A stretch of DNA of 25,068 nucleotides. Origin: Plakobranchus ocellatus (Eukaryota > Mollusca > Gastropoda > Plakobranchidae). Where the stretch lies: contig BLXT01004325.1 in NCBI GenBank assembly GCA_019648995.1, positions 1,185,229 to 1,210,296 on the forward strand, written 5' to 3'. Below the pieces are notes generated by a model. The model was given only the letters and a program-made list of their open reading frames with translations, did not search any database and was not told where the DNA came from. Position numbers and translations under genes: made by a program. Positions 1 to 10,603 of this stretch are shown in pieces (within the stretch, counting starts at the first letter, position 1; every line of letters begins with the position of its first letter).

Positions 1-2027
1 AAAACCTGAGATCACCATATTGTGGCTATAAACAAAAAATAAAATAAAAACCAAACCAATCCTTCATAGGGCTCTTATAATTAGGCTAAGTACAGGACAG
101 TGTTGGGTTCTGAACTGACAGGGTCTTTGAATTGTGTTGCTCATTAAAAAATTTAATGGTTTAAAACCAAGGCTATGGATTTAGCTCAGCGAAGAGGGCA
201 AAGTAGGGTGAAGAGGCACAAAAGAGTGAAGAAGGTGTAAAGTTGACCAGCTTAGGCCTAGTCTCGTGATGGTATTGCCATTGGGGATCAGAATGCAGTT
301 GGTCTAGAATCAACTGTCTTACTCTTATTGCAACACAGAATTGAAAGCAAGTGGTAGGTCATTGCTAGCAAAGTGATTATAGACACACACGATGTGACAG
401 TGTGGGCTTGAGGAAGTTTGCAGGAGTAGAAGAGATGGGTTGTGGCTAAAAGGAGTAGTACCATAACCAGTACACAAAACTTACGAAACTTTGTTTTTAT
501 TATAAATGTAAAAGTAGATCTAATATCAGCACTAATACTGTGCAACAGCATATTTTAACATGCATTACCCATTAAAATACCTCCCTTTAAATTTTGGTCA
601 AGTCAACTCTTTATTAGCGTGCCATGATCGAATTTCCTGCGCATTTCAAATTAAACACTCTGCACAGTACAATAAATGTGAAGCGGTTTAAATCATACAG
701 TGAAAAATTATCAGAGTGACAATTTTACATGTACACACAAATTCTTATGCTAAATTCAATGCAAATTAAATGTTACAATTACTTTGTGAAAGTCTAGTAT
801 AGCTTTCGAACACTTAATCATGTACTGAACATTTGTACTTCCTCCAAAAGAAATGAAATTGGCAGTTCTGACAACAATTTTCCTTGTTGAAAAAAAATAA
901 AAAATTCATAATTCAAATTTAGCACCACTCTCAGAAACATCAATGATAAAAGAAGTGAAACGAAAACAATATCTCAGCTGTGAGTCTTCTTAGCTTCAAT
1001 TTTGGGAATAGCAAAGCATTTTAAAACAGAAATGCCAACTTGAAAGTTCTGTAATAGTTTTGGGCCATCTGCCTTTAATCACAGAAGGTGATAGACTTGT
1101 ATTATAACAAACAAATTATACATTATATAATATGTGTATTTTAAGCCTGTTTACAGATATATGTGAAATTTTTAAGCGTCACAAAAAAAATAAGTTGTTT
1201 TGTGGCAGGGACAAAAGTTTACAATGTTGCATATTATAATTCTTATGTCTTTTACACATAAATTCTCTAATATCACGCATGTACTGGGATATCTGGCTGT
1301 GCTTGATAATTACATTTGATAACTGTAGGCATCCTGTATGGAACTGATTGAAACCATTTTTAAGTCTCACTTCAGGCAAAACATTTACTTTGTGGCTTTA
1401 CTATACAATGAATGCCCATAGTTCATGGATAATGATAGCAGAGGAAAACTAACTCTTCAAAAAGTTGGAGGGAAATAAACTTAACATATTTTTCTGAATG
1501 ATCCATGTAGTGGGTCTTAGTACCATCCATATATATTGCCATTACATTTGAGACATATTAGGGTCAGATTCATGTCTTTTAAAAGTCAATTTCATTACGT
1601 GCTCGTTCATTTTACCATGATGGACTTAAAAACACTGAAAATCGGTAGGAGCTGGCAAATTTCATATCCATGAGGTATAAATTTATAAGCTTGATGTTGC
1701 ATGATCTGCTATTGAAAACAAAAATGTGTTTTAAAGGCAAAAACTATTTTCAATATAATTTAAAATAGAGATCCTTGTTACAAGGCAAAACTGTGAGAAG
1801 GGGTATTGTTCTACAAGATTGCAAGGTAGAATGAAGGATTTAAAGTAATTTGAGGCTATATTTCCTGGAAAGAGACTAATTGGAAGTCAAAGCAAACAAT
1901 GCACAGTTCTATTCTGTGCTGTACGAAAAGGATACATATATTGGAAAGCAAAACCTTTGAATATTTTTAAGGTATACTGTTCATTTACAACACTGCGAAT
2001 ATATGTATACATAATTTTTTCTCAAGA
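1..2027. other. Probable 3' UTR and downstream flank of the F-box gene
   Basis: No convincing coding exon was seen on either strand; only short, AT-rich chance ORFs occur. The part next to 2028 should include the 3' UTR of the minus-strand F-box gene. The minus strand carries AATAAA at 614-609 (TTTATT on the plus strand), which would give a 3' UTR of about 1.4 kb, but without transcript data this is only one possible site. The rest is AT-rich sequence without repeats that I can name. Confidence 0.4.
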
Positions 2028-3626
2028 TCATTTGCTATCAGAAGGCCACCAGTGGTATCCCAAGCATTGAGAAACATGCTCACTGAGGGCATCCAGCCGC
2101 TTACTGCGCTCATCCTCATTTTCATGCCATGATCTCAATGCTGCTAGATAGTATTCCTCATTCTCATCATCTCTTGCCACAACAATGTCTCCGTTGCTCT
2201 CTTCAGGAGAAGAATTATCAGTCTTGATATTTTTTTCTTTAAAATCAAAGCATTGCATTTCTTGTCCTGCGTCTTTCACAGCCGTTGCAATTTTCTCAAC
2301 TGTCTTATAGGAAACATCACCATGATAAACCAGGTGACTAAGATCACAAGACCTAACAAGTTTAAGAAGGGCTTCATCACAGCTTAAAGAATCACACCGA
2401 CTCATAAACTGGCGTAAAGTTTTCGTGTAACGTTCAGCCAGTATATTGACAAGCTCAGCATCACATCGACCAAATGTTAGGATGTTGATTGAGGATAGCC
2501 GTACCTCAGGCTGCAACATCAAACCTAGATATTCAGGAGGCACACGGTTGAAAACAAAATATTCCACACTGAGTTTTGGACTAGACTTTCTCAAGGAGTT
2601 CCAAGAAGTAGCTGAAATGCTTGGGACCTTGTAACCCTCTGCCATGACTGAGTCACGAGCATACATAATTAGAACTTGTAAAGATGCCAGTGGTGTTCTG
2701 TTCTTGTATGAAAGTTCTAAAATGAGTTGGTCACTTAGCATTGGAGAACGCAGCGCAAGGTGGGAAAGGCATTTCAAATGTGATACTAATTCTAGAGTTA
2801 AAGCGGGAGAAGGTAAATTTGGTATTCTGTCAGTCCACTGGTTATTTTTTAGTTCAGGGAAGAATAGTTTAAAAGTACTGAGGTGATGCAGCTTTTCATT
2901 AGCAAGGACTGCTTCAAAAATATCTTTGTCATCATTTCTCTTATCGTGAAAAGGCCAGGACACCAGACTAAAGCGCTTTAAACGAGTTGCATTCTTAATA
3001 AGGCCAACAACCAGAGGCAAGTCCTTGTAATTTGATAGCTCTGCAGATACTTCACCAATAGTCCTATCACTTGAAGTCAAGGGGCCAAGCTTGATAGAGA
3101 GACTTTCTAGCCGACATTCTGTGTTTAAGTGTTGCAGCAACATCCTGCAATTTGGATCAAATGGCTGGACATAATCTTGCAGTTCCAGTGACAAGTGCTG
3201 AAAAAGGTGTGAGAATTTCTGGACAATGGTGGCCATGGTATGATGCATGACAGCTGAGAGTTTCCACCTGTATGGATTCCTACTTGGCCGCTCTCCATGT
3301 GTGAGTAAGGAAATATGTGCTACCTGCCAAAGTCTTGGATGGCTGAACAGGTCATGGAAAAGCCTGCAAGTTAGACTCAGGTAATAACGTTCCTTAAGAC
3401 TTAGATACTCCATGACAGTGACCAGAACAACCTCAGGGAGATGAGTTAAAACTAGCCCTGAGCTTGAAACAGCTTCCTCGCAATTCTGTTCCAAAGGTGC
3501 AGATTGTAGATTGTTACCGTTTCTTTGGTCCTCTCCATCAGTTTCATGTTTAGTACCGATAGTCGTATCAAGATAAGATGCCCCAGTCGCAATGTTTGAG
3601 TCAGACAAATGTTTTACAGATTCCAT
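2028..3626 (-). CDS. F-box protein, FBXO33/FBXO39-like (532 aa, single coding exon)
   Basis: Predicted substrate-recognition subunit of an SCF (Skp1-Cul1-F-box) E3 ubiquitin ligase. An F-box lies at about residues 61-105: it starts LTHLPEVVLVTVMEYLSL, then has YYLSLTCRLFHDL and ends HPRLWQVAHISL, with the usual LP start and terminal LW. The rest is a leucine-rich solenoid-like region with motifs such as LQHLSLEL, RLESLSIKLG, LSHLALRS and SCDLSHLVYHGD, and a C-terminus ending CLGYHWWPSDSK. Domain order, length and segments such as LESLSIKLGPL and KLSVEYFVFNRVPPE recall FBXO39 and FBXO33; I cannot separate the two, so no symbol is given. The first 55 residues look disordered. The ATG at 3626 is chosen because TTGCAG, a splice acceptor, sits directly before GAAATGG, so the 5' UTR continues in an upstream exon and a longer ORF start at 3635 would be intronic. 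TGA is at 2030-2028. Transcription is divergent from the TBC1D gene. Confidence 0.88.
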   Translation of the reverse strand: MESVKHLSDSNIATGASYLDTTIGTKHETDGEDQRNGNNLQSAPLEQNCEEAVSSSGLVLTHLPEVVLVTVMEYLSLKERYYLSLTCRLFHDLFSHPRLWQVAHISLLTHGERPSRNPYRWKLSAVMHHTMATIVQKFSHLFQHLSLELQDYVQPFDPNCRMLLQHLNTECRLESLSIKLGPLTSSDRTIGEVSAELSNYKDLPLVVGLIKNATRLKRFSLVSWPFHDKRNDDKDIFEAVLANEKLHHLSTFKLFFPELKNNQWTDRIPNLPSPALTLELVSHLKCLSHLALRSPMLSDQLILELSYKNRTPLASLQVLIMYARDSVMAEGYKVPSISATSWNSLRKSSPKLSVEYFVFNRVPPEYLGLMLQPEVRLSSINILTFGRCDAELVNILAERYTKTLRQFMSRCDSLSCDEALLKLVRSCDLSHLVYHGDVSYKTVEKIATAVKDAGQEMQCFDFKEKNIKTDNSSPEESNGDIVVARDDENEEYYLAALRSWHENEDERSKRLDALSEHVSQCLGYHWWPSDSK

Positions 3627-3629
3627 TTC

Positions 3630-3645
3630 CTGCAAGAAATCAAAT
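3630..3645 (-). promoter_or_regulatory. Splice acceptor of the F-box coding exon
   Basis: On the minus strand a T-rich stretch followed by TTGCAG (CAG at 3632-3630) directly precedes GAAATGG at 3629. This implies a non-coding first exon further right, somewhere in 3646-8200. I could not place that exon. Confidence 0.6.
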
Positions 3646-3919
3646 ACATTATGATCAGTAAAAAGTTTGCAAGTTTACAAAGCCACAGAAATATAAAGAA
3701 GAGAATACAATAGATTGCGTGGGAGCATTACTTTGATGCATGAGTAAGCCTATTAATTTTTTTATAAGAAAAAAATTTATAAAGTGAGGTGCCAAAAAAA
3801 TTCAAAAAAACATCTCATTGACTTACATTGTCAAGGATTAAGTCCCACGAAGGTTTTTCTACAAAAAGTCTTACAATGAGCAATTGAAAGCTATGTATAA
3901 TATAATTAGCTAAAACTAG

Positions 3920-4149
3920 AGAGAAAAAGGCAGGTGGAAAGGAGACACAAAGAGAGGTAGATAAGGAATGAGAGAAGGAGAGAGGAGATGGAGGGAGGAA
4001 GGAAAAAGACAAATGTTGAAAAGACTAGAGAACAAAAGAGAGAGTGACTCAGAGATAGAGAGAGAGTGGAAAAGAAATAGATAAAGCGAGAGGAGTCAGA
4101 GAGAGAGATACAGAGAAAGATTGAGAGAAAGAGAGAGAGAGAGGGAGAG

Positions 4150-4198
<49 letters not shown>

Positions 4199-4218
4199 GA
4201 GAGAGGGAGAGAAAGATT
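3920..4218. repeat. (GA)n purine-rich microsatellite
   Basis: An imperfect GAGA/GGGAGA tract, purest at about 4130-4216 with AAAG, CAGA and GGGA interruptions. The minus-strand Ser/Leu/Phe-rich reading frame over its left part follows from the repeat and is not a gene. GAGA tracts in 5' regions can bind GAGA-type factors, but nothing here shows that. Confidence 0.9.
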
Positions 4219-4258
4219 TTAAATACCTAAAAATTGTTCTACCCTCATAGCCTCAATG

Positions 4259-4305
4259 TTTATTATTATTATTAATATTATGATTATTATTATTATTATT
4301 ATTTA
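4259..4305. repeat. (ATT)n microsatellite
   Basis: Runs of TTATTATTATTA with single interruptions (TTAATATTATGATT), immediately right of the GA tract. Confidence 0.9.
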
Positions 4306-4533
4306 TTACTAATTTAAATTCACCTAGTTACATAAAACAAAAGGCATCAAGTAAAAATTTGTAGTAACTTATTAACTTTTAAAATAAACAATATTTCTAG
4401 TACACTTCATTCAACAGAATATGTCGGTGGGCATCTATGTTAATGAATTAATTGTGAACAAAAGTAGAAACTAAAAAGTAAGGATCTTTGACTAGTAGCC
4501 AAATAGCTAATCTCATGTAATCTAGTCTATAAG

Positions 4534-4574
4534 ATCTAAGATATATATCTAGATCTAGATCTAGATCCAGATCA
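4534..4574. repeat. (AGATCT)n short tandem repeat
   Basis: Reads ATATATCTAGATCTAGATCTAG and then a TCCAGATC variant. This 6-bp unit is palindromic, and related words recur at 6430-6515, 6570-6590, 6740 and 23870-24200, suggesting a genome-wide repeat in this species. Confidence 0.75.
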
Positions 4575-4849
4575 AATGTGAGATATTTCGATACATAGCT
4601 AACAAATTAATTTCAGCCTACCTAAATATGAAAAAAAGCAGAGAGTTTACATGAAATACTATGGACTAAATCAAAACTAAATATGACAGTGGACACGATC
4701 TATATAAATCAGAGCATTTTTATACTTTACTTATAAAATTCACAGATCTAGAATCTAGTAATAGATCGTTCGACAGGACTAGATCTCTAGGCTCTCTTCC
4801 CTGATCCTAAATGTAGAAATTACTCATATCTGGAAAGGAAAAAAAAAAT

Positions 4850-4975
4850 CTGCAGGGGAGGTAACCAGACCCCCAAATATCCAGGTACCGTCGGGCGGAA
4901 AAGAGCAATGCGCACTCTGTTTTTGTGCCGGCCTCCCCCCAGAGTGTAATGAGAAATGCTGTTATTGATGACCAG
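4850..4975. promoter_or_regulatory. Possible promoter patch between the divergent genes
   Basis: The highest local GC/CpG content of the 3.6-8.2 kb gap: CCGTCGGGCGG, AATGCGCACTC and GCCGGCCTCCCCCC within about 60 bases of otherwise AT-rich DNA. It lies in the right place for the F-box gene promoter (minus strand) or a shared promoter. No TATA box or mapped start supports it directly. Confidence 0.3.
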
Positions 4976-6023
4976 AGCGATACTGCAATCTAGAATCTGG
5001 CTTTGATTTTTACTGCAAATGTCTATAGGTCCAAAAAAATTTAACGAAAGTATGAATTTTTATACTAGCTATTAATTGCAATATCCAGAATATATAGGCA
5101 TCTTTATTAATATAAACTACATTTTGTTTTGAAGTCCATAATTTTAAGCTTTTCTTATTTAAAAAAAAGACGAACATCTAATTCTCTATTATAACGTCTG
5201 CTGTTGAATGTATAGACTCTATATGTCTAGTGCTTTGGACTGTTTTTTAACACTGCCTGCTTCGCACCTGAAATATTACATGCAGCCATAGACTCTCAGC
5301 AATGATACAAAATATTAATACAATAATAGTCATACCTTTCCTGTCCTAAAATATATTAAATGCAAATTTTGAAAGCCAAGACAACCACTTAAGGAGCACT
5401 GCGGGCAATATAACAATTAGCCTCCAAATGACGCAAGGGCAGCTTATTCATAAAATTCAATATATAGATAAATTAATTATGAGAAGAAGGAAACATGTAT
5501 CATAAGCAATAAATAAAATATTCAAACGTTTTGCTACATCATTACAGGTTATCCAGTAACTTAAGACATAAAAAAGCCAACAAAACAAAACACTAAGGAA
5601 ACAACAGATATAATGAAAAGTAACGTGTTAAAAGGCTTTAATGTAAACATTCGTAGAAAAAAAGCACATAATTGTAAAAGCCTGTTTTGCTTTTATAATA
5701 CTAAACTACAACAATATTATTCATTTATAGAGTCAATACAAAATGCATTTACACACCGGTCTGGTGTTATCTAATATACATTCACATGCATACACACGCA
5801 TGCATACATAAAAGTATCCATGATATACACTCATACTCCAAAATATATAATTCACAATAATAATCATACGTTTTATTTCTTACATACACATAGCATTCAA
5901 AAAGACATTTTGATAGATATCAAATCCTTATAGAAAATCCCTACTTTTATTATCAAATTACGAATAAGGTGTACGTGTACAGTGATGAAAGAGGAAAGAC
6001 AATCGCTATTATGCAGTTATAGT

Positions 6024-6035
6024 TGCGCACATGCG
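6024..6035. promoter_or_regulatory. NRF1-like motif TGCGCACATGCG
   Basis: Resembles the NRF1 palindrome TGCGCATGCGCA seen in many CpG promoters. It lies in the intergenic region about 2.2 kb upstream of the TBC1D start codon. One motif alone is weak evidence. Confidence 0.25.
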
Positions 6036-8223
6036 AGGCCAAATGAAAGCCAATAACAGACTAAATTATTAGGAAGAATATCATGGTGAAAAATCCACAA
6101 ACATACAAATAAAAACCATGATTGAAATAATAATTTATTTAAAAAAAAAAAGATTTGAACTTAATTACCGCCTGACGGTATCCAGACATATAGGGTTCGG
6201 TTGACTTCTTTAATATTAAAAAAAAAAAAAAAAGCAACCGAGAAAACGAAAATAGGCCAAGGGAGTTCATTTGAAAACAAACTTCGTCTCTGTCTTGAAC
6301 TTGAAGAGCTCCATCGGAAATCGAAGAGATAAACAACACAATAAAGACTTCAGACAAGAGGGCGGAGACAACACAAAAACAAGCTACTGAGTACGGAAAA
6401 AGTGAAAATGTGAATGACATAAACCTAGATCTAGACTTAATTGTAATTTGTTGCATACCTTCAATAACGAAAAGCTGTAGAGGTAGAATTTAGGCTAGAT
6501 GTAGATCTAGAGATCTATAGAGCAAAATTTTAACGAAAGCAAGGGCAAATCAAAGACAGTTAATTAACTAATAGATCTAGATCTATAGTGAAATGTATGC
6601 GCCAAATCATCTGGTTATATTTATTTAAGCTATGAGAATATATACCAAGATATGGGGTTTAATTAAAACTAGATCTTCAAAATTTGATTAATCAAGACAT
6701 AGGTCTAGGCCAAATCAGATAGAGGACTATCAATAAATATGGATCTAGATTCTCTAGAAAAGGATGAAAAATTGGCCTATTGATAAGCTTCCATTATCTT
6801 CATTCTGTGAAATTCTCATTTTTTTTAATCCCTCAACCATCGCCTCATATTGTGTATTTATCATTGTTTTGTTTGTAGTTTTTGGTGTGTAAAAATGAAT
6901 TTAAAGGTCTTTGCTGTTGAAAATCAAAAAGTGTAAAGACATCATATGATCAAAGCACTGACTAAAAAACAGTAATTTGGTAGACTACCCTCCTTTCACC
7001 GGCACCTGAGAAAAGATGGACGTGAAAGAAGTCATTCAAATTAAACCAAAATTCTATGAGGAAAATCAATCAGTTTTAAATTATGATATCTTTGCCTTTA
7101 ACTAACTTGTTCTGAGCTGCTATTTACAGAGCCCCTTTTATCAGTACGAGGTCTAGACCATTTGAAATTCTCTTGAAAAGTGGAAAGTTAATCTAGGTTT
7201 TTTGCTCTGTGTATTGTCTTTACGAGTAGAAATTATTTAAATTATCATGTTAACATGTGGTGCTTCTAAAGAACTTGAGTTTGAGTGTGCATTTAGACCT
7301 ACTTTGTGCTTTGGAAAATGAACTATGTATAATAGATACAATTACTTCCCAAAAGGTACTGTTGAATAATAATTCCTCTTCCTGGGGCAATATTTTGGAG
7401 GAAAAGAAAAGAAATGTTGGAGTTGGGCTGTGATTCAGGATGTCAGGCTGCATAGTATTTCAATATTTACCTAGTTTACGGGCTGCTTTTGTATTGTCCT
7501 AGGTGGCCAGTCCCTAGGCTCTAGGCTTTGTGGATAGCATGTCTCCTCCTTCCACCCCCCTCCCCTATCTCACTTTACTCATGCCTGTCGCATGATTTCA
7601 TTTGTAAACACTCGAGGACAATGAATGATAGAGATGATTGAGCGTAGGCATACACTGTCCTAGATTTATAAAACCATGGCTAGGCCGAGATTATGACTAC
7701 CAATTGCCCATCCTATTTGTTAAGCTGTCAACTGCTTGTATGTATGTTTGTTAAGCTGCCGATGATGGTGCTTTGATTGTGTTCTTATGATTTTATATGA
7801 GCCATTAGGATGTCACTTTAGTTCCAGAGCAGTCCATGTCTTTTACACAAAGTAATATTTGTGGCATGAAATATATAGGAGTGTGTTTAGGTGAACTCAT
7901 GTAGCACACTTAGGGGTACAAACTAAATAGAATCTGTAGAAGATAATCAGTCAGACCATGGAACCATTCATTTAGGCCGAGCCTGCAATTACAAAGTACT
8001 CAGGACTGTAATCTAAAGTTTGAACTTAAATGCCTTGTAACTCGGTACATTAAATTCCTATTTGCAACTTAATCTAGTCCCTTAAAAAAAAATTACTAAA
8101 GGAGATTTTTCCTTTTCCTAAGAATTTCACCAAGCCAAATATTGTGCATAGTTGCATGTTTTTATGCTTCTACTCTTTCTTTTAACTTTTTAACATTTTT
8201 TTGTTAATAATAATATTATTTTT

Positions 8224-8269
8224 AGATTTGTTTGTAATCTGGAAGACTAGTGTATGTCTTCACTTCAGC
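8224..8269 (+). promoter_or_regulatory. Candidate 5' UTR splice acceptors before the TBC1D start
   Basis: Two AGs could start the first coding exon: TATTATTTTTAG ending at 8224 and TTCACTTCAG ending at 8268, one base before the ATG at 8270. Either implies a non-coding exon further left. The frame is open upstream of the ATG in the translated ORF, but those residues do not look like protein from this family. Confidence 0.45.
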
Positions 8270-8644
8270 ATGGCAGACAAAAACCCATGCTCTAAAGATG
8301 TCATGGCACCAGCCATACCCCCAAAGTTCTCGGTGCGATATCTTGGATCAAGAACTATGAACAGTCTTTACTCACAAACCATGCAGCCATGGGTCATGGC
8401 TGAGATGAGAAGGAAAAAGACAGGGAGCTACGAGGTTGTTATTGAGATAGTTAAAGAAACTTTGACAGTACAGAGTGCCAGTCCGGAGTCGGAGGAGTCA
8501 CCTGTCCAATTGGACCACCATCTCAAGGGCCTAACACGATTTGCCAAGTTGCATCAGGATCCATGCTGTTTTGCATATCTGACTCGTTACCAGCCAAATG
8601 CTGACTTTGAGTGTCATGTCTACCTGGCAAATGCTGAGGAATTG
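8270..8644 (+). CDS. TBC1D1: TBC1D exon 1 (first coding), residues 1-125: first half of PTB1
   Basis: Starts at the ATG at 8270 (MADKNPC). FSVRYLGSRT at about residues 20-29 is the first PTB strand, followed by PWVMAEMRRKKTG at 40-52 and the HQDPCCFAYLTR and CHVYLANAEEL strands at 95-125. These match the vertebrate HDPSYFACLI and CYVFKADD strands in order and spacing. Ends TTG|GTGGGT in phase 0. Residues 68-85 (SASPESEESPVQ) form an acidic loop. Confidence 0.92.
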
Positions 8645-10560
8645 GTGGGTTGAAAAAATTCAAAGACTAAGTAATTTAAAAAAAAATAATCTTAATATTG
8701 TAAAATTTTGAATAAAATAATTTTTTGGATGGCTGTATATATACATTATGTTTAATATGTTTTTTCATCCATTCATGAAAAGTACAAAGCGATTACTTAA
8801 ACTTTTTAGAGGTATTATTAAAAACTACCTCTAAAAAGTTTATTTTTATGTCAAAAATTATTGTGTAGTGTAGGTGTAGCAACAGCTAAAGTCAAAAGTG
8901 TGTGATGGATACTATATTTGTCTATAGACAAATCCAAATGAGTCAAAAGTCACATTTTAATGGTTCAAAATTTGTGTTACTGTCAGGAACTGCATTCAGT
9001 TTAAGCTATTCAGTGGTGAAATATATCTTAATGTTTCTATTCCAAACTACTGTCATTGAAAGAAGAATAAAGAAATTTACAATTCTCGTTTAACTTGTAG
9101 CAGTGCTTTCTCATAAATTTTGTTGTAATGACATTTTCACAGATACCTGAGATTTTCAAAGCAATCAGAGAGGCATCGAAAGGTATTCTCACAAAAGCAC
9201 TTGGAAATAGCCAGTCCACTGATGATGCTGGGTCTGAACAGACTCCACAGCCTGTGGAGGAAGAAACCCATGAACAGCTGGATGCTGGAAATTCCCTTTT
9301 TGAGGTTCTTTTCTATACATTTATATACCAGAGATGCTATTTCTGTCATTTTCAATAGAGTTCAGAGAGGCAAAGCCATTTTAATATGATTAGATTCTCA
9401 AAGATTCTTCTTTTTAATTTTGATCATCCAGGAATGGTATCTTTGACTTAGACTGTCACTCACCTGTAACACAGTTGACTAGTTTAAGACCAGACATAAT
9501 CGGTTGGATGTCAAGTGTAACACTTTTGCGGGAAAATTAATTTTAAGTTCTTTTTTCCTTCTTTACAATGCGTTTTTTTTTTCTTTTTTTTTTGAAGTGA
9601 AAAGTTCTATTTAGTTGGCTTGAATCAGTTTTCACCATTGCAAATTTTATAGGCTGACTCAGTGATTGAAAATGTAAAATATGCAACTTCAGGCTAACTG
9701 AGACTGACCTTACGGCATATATTTAAAGAATTGTGCCATGAGGATTTGCTTAGTGATTGCTTAATGCCAAAGAGCTTACATTGCTCAGTGGATATGGTTG
9801 GAATCTAATTAGAAAAATGTTCTGGAATGTCTTTATCATTTTTTTTCTTTATTTCCTATCACCACATTGGCATAAGAAGTCATTGTAAACTTTCCTTGGT
9901 TGTAACGAAATTGTAGACAAAGACTTTGCTTGCATACAAAGAGCTGTGGCAGTTGCAGGTCAAACAGAAGCAGGCCCAAAATTTTGCTTAGAGAAAAAAA
10001 TTGTAAATCAGTTTGAAACTTGGATATGTAGAAGTACCTGCACAAATAAAAAAAGAAAAATTTAAAGCTATGTGTTATTTTGTGAGAAAATAATTACAGG
10101 AGCTTATGGGACATTCATTCTTGTAAAAACTATCAGCTTTCGTAAGTTGAAGAGTCTGTGAAAATTGGATACCCTAAAGTTTATTTGGTATATTTCAGAA
10201 AACAAAGCCAAGATATTCTTCAGATAATTTATTTACAAGTGTTTAGCATTGAGAATATTCTTTTTTATTCTCTTTAAACCCTAAAATTACACAGGTGAAG
10301 TACTTGGGCCATGCCAAGGTTGGAAGCAAAAGAGTGACCTCTGACTTGATTGATTCCTTAGCAGAAACAATGATTTCATTAGAGGAGGACCATGTAATGA
10401 GAATACTGGAGCAGAGAGAACGACATAGGGTAAATTGTCTTTGAAAAAAACTCATGTAGCCAAATGGAGTATAGTATCTGCCATAGACTTACTACTACCC
10501 TTATGCACCTCATTTGGCTACCACTATGTACCTCATTATTTTTTAATTGTTTTATGCATT

Positions 10561-10603
<43 letters not shown>

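Larger units (their letters stand above)
3646..8268. other. Divergent intergenic/5' region between the two genes
   Basis: About 4.6 kb without a convincing coding exon. It should hold the non-coding first exons, first introns and promoters of both divergent genes. It contains a purine (GA)n tract, an (ATT)n tract, clusters of AGATCT/CTAGAT words (about 4540-4575, 6485-6515, 6575-6590) and a few CpG-containing patches, each listed separately. The ORFs in it are short and low in complexity. Confidence 0.5.

Noticed and set aside
170-310. tRNA-like start (ATTTAGCTCAGCGAAGAGGGC)
   Set aside because: It resembles a tRNA box A, but no box B or acceptor stem follows at the right distance.
2446-2886. 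Plus-strand ORFs of 62 and 80 codons
   Set aside because: Antisense shadows of the F-box coding exon without their own start context.
6139-6456. 105-codon minus-strand ORF rich in Phe, Ser and Leu
   Set aside because: It includes translated poly(A)/poly(T) runs and has no recognisable domain. It may overlap non-coding first-exon sequence but is not supported as protein.
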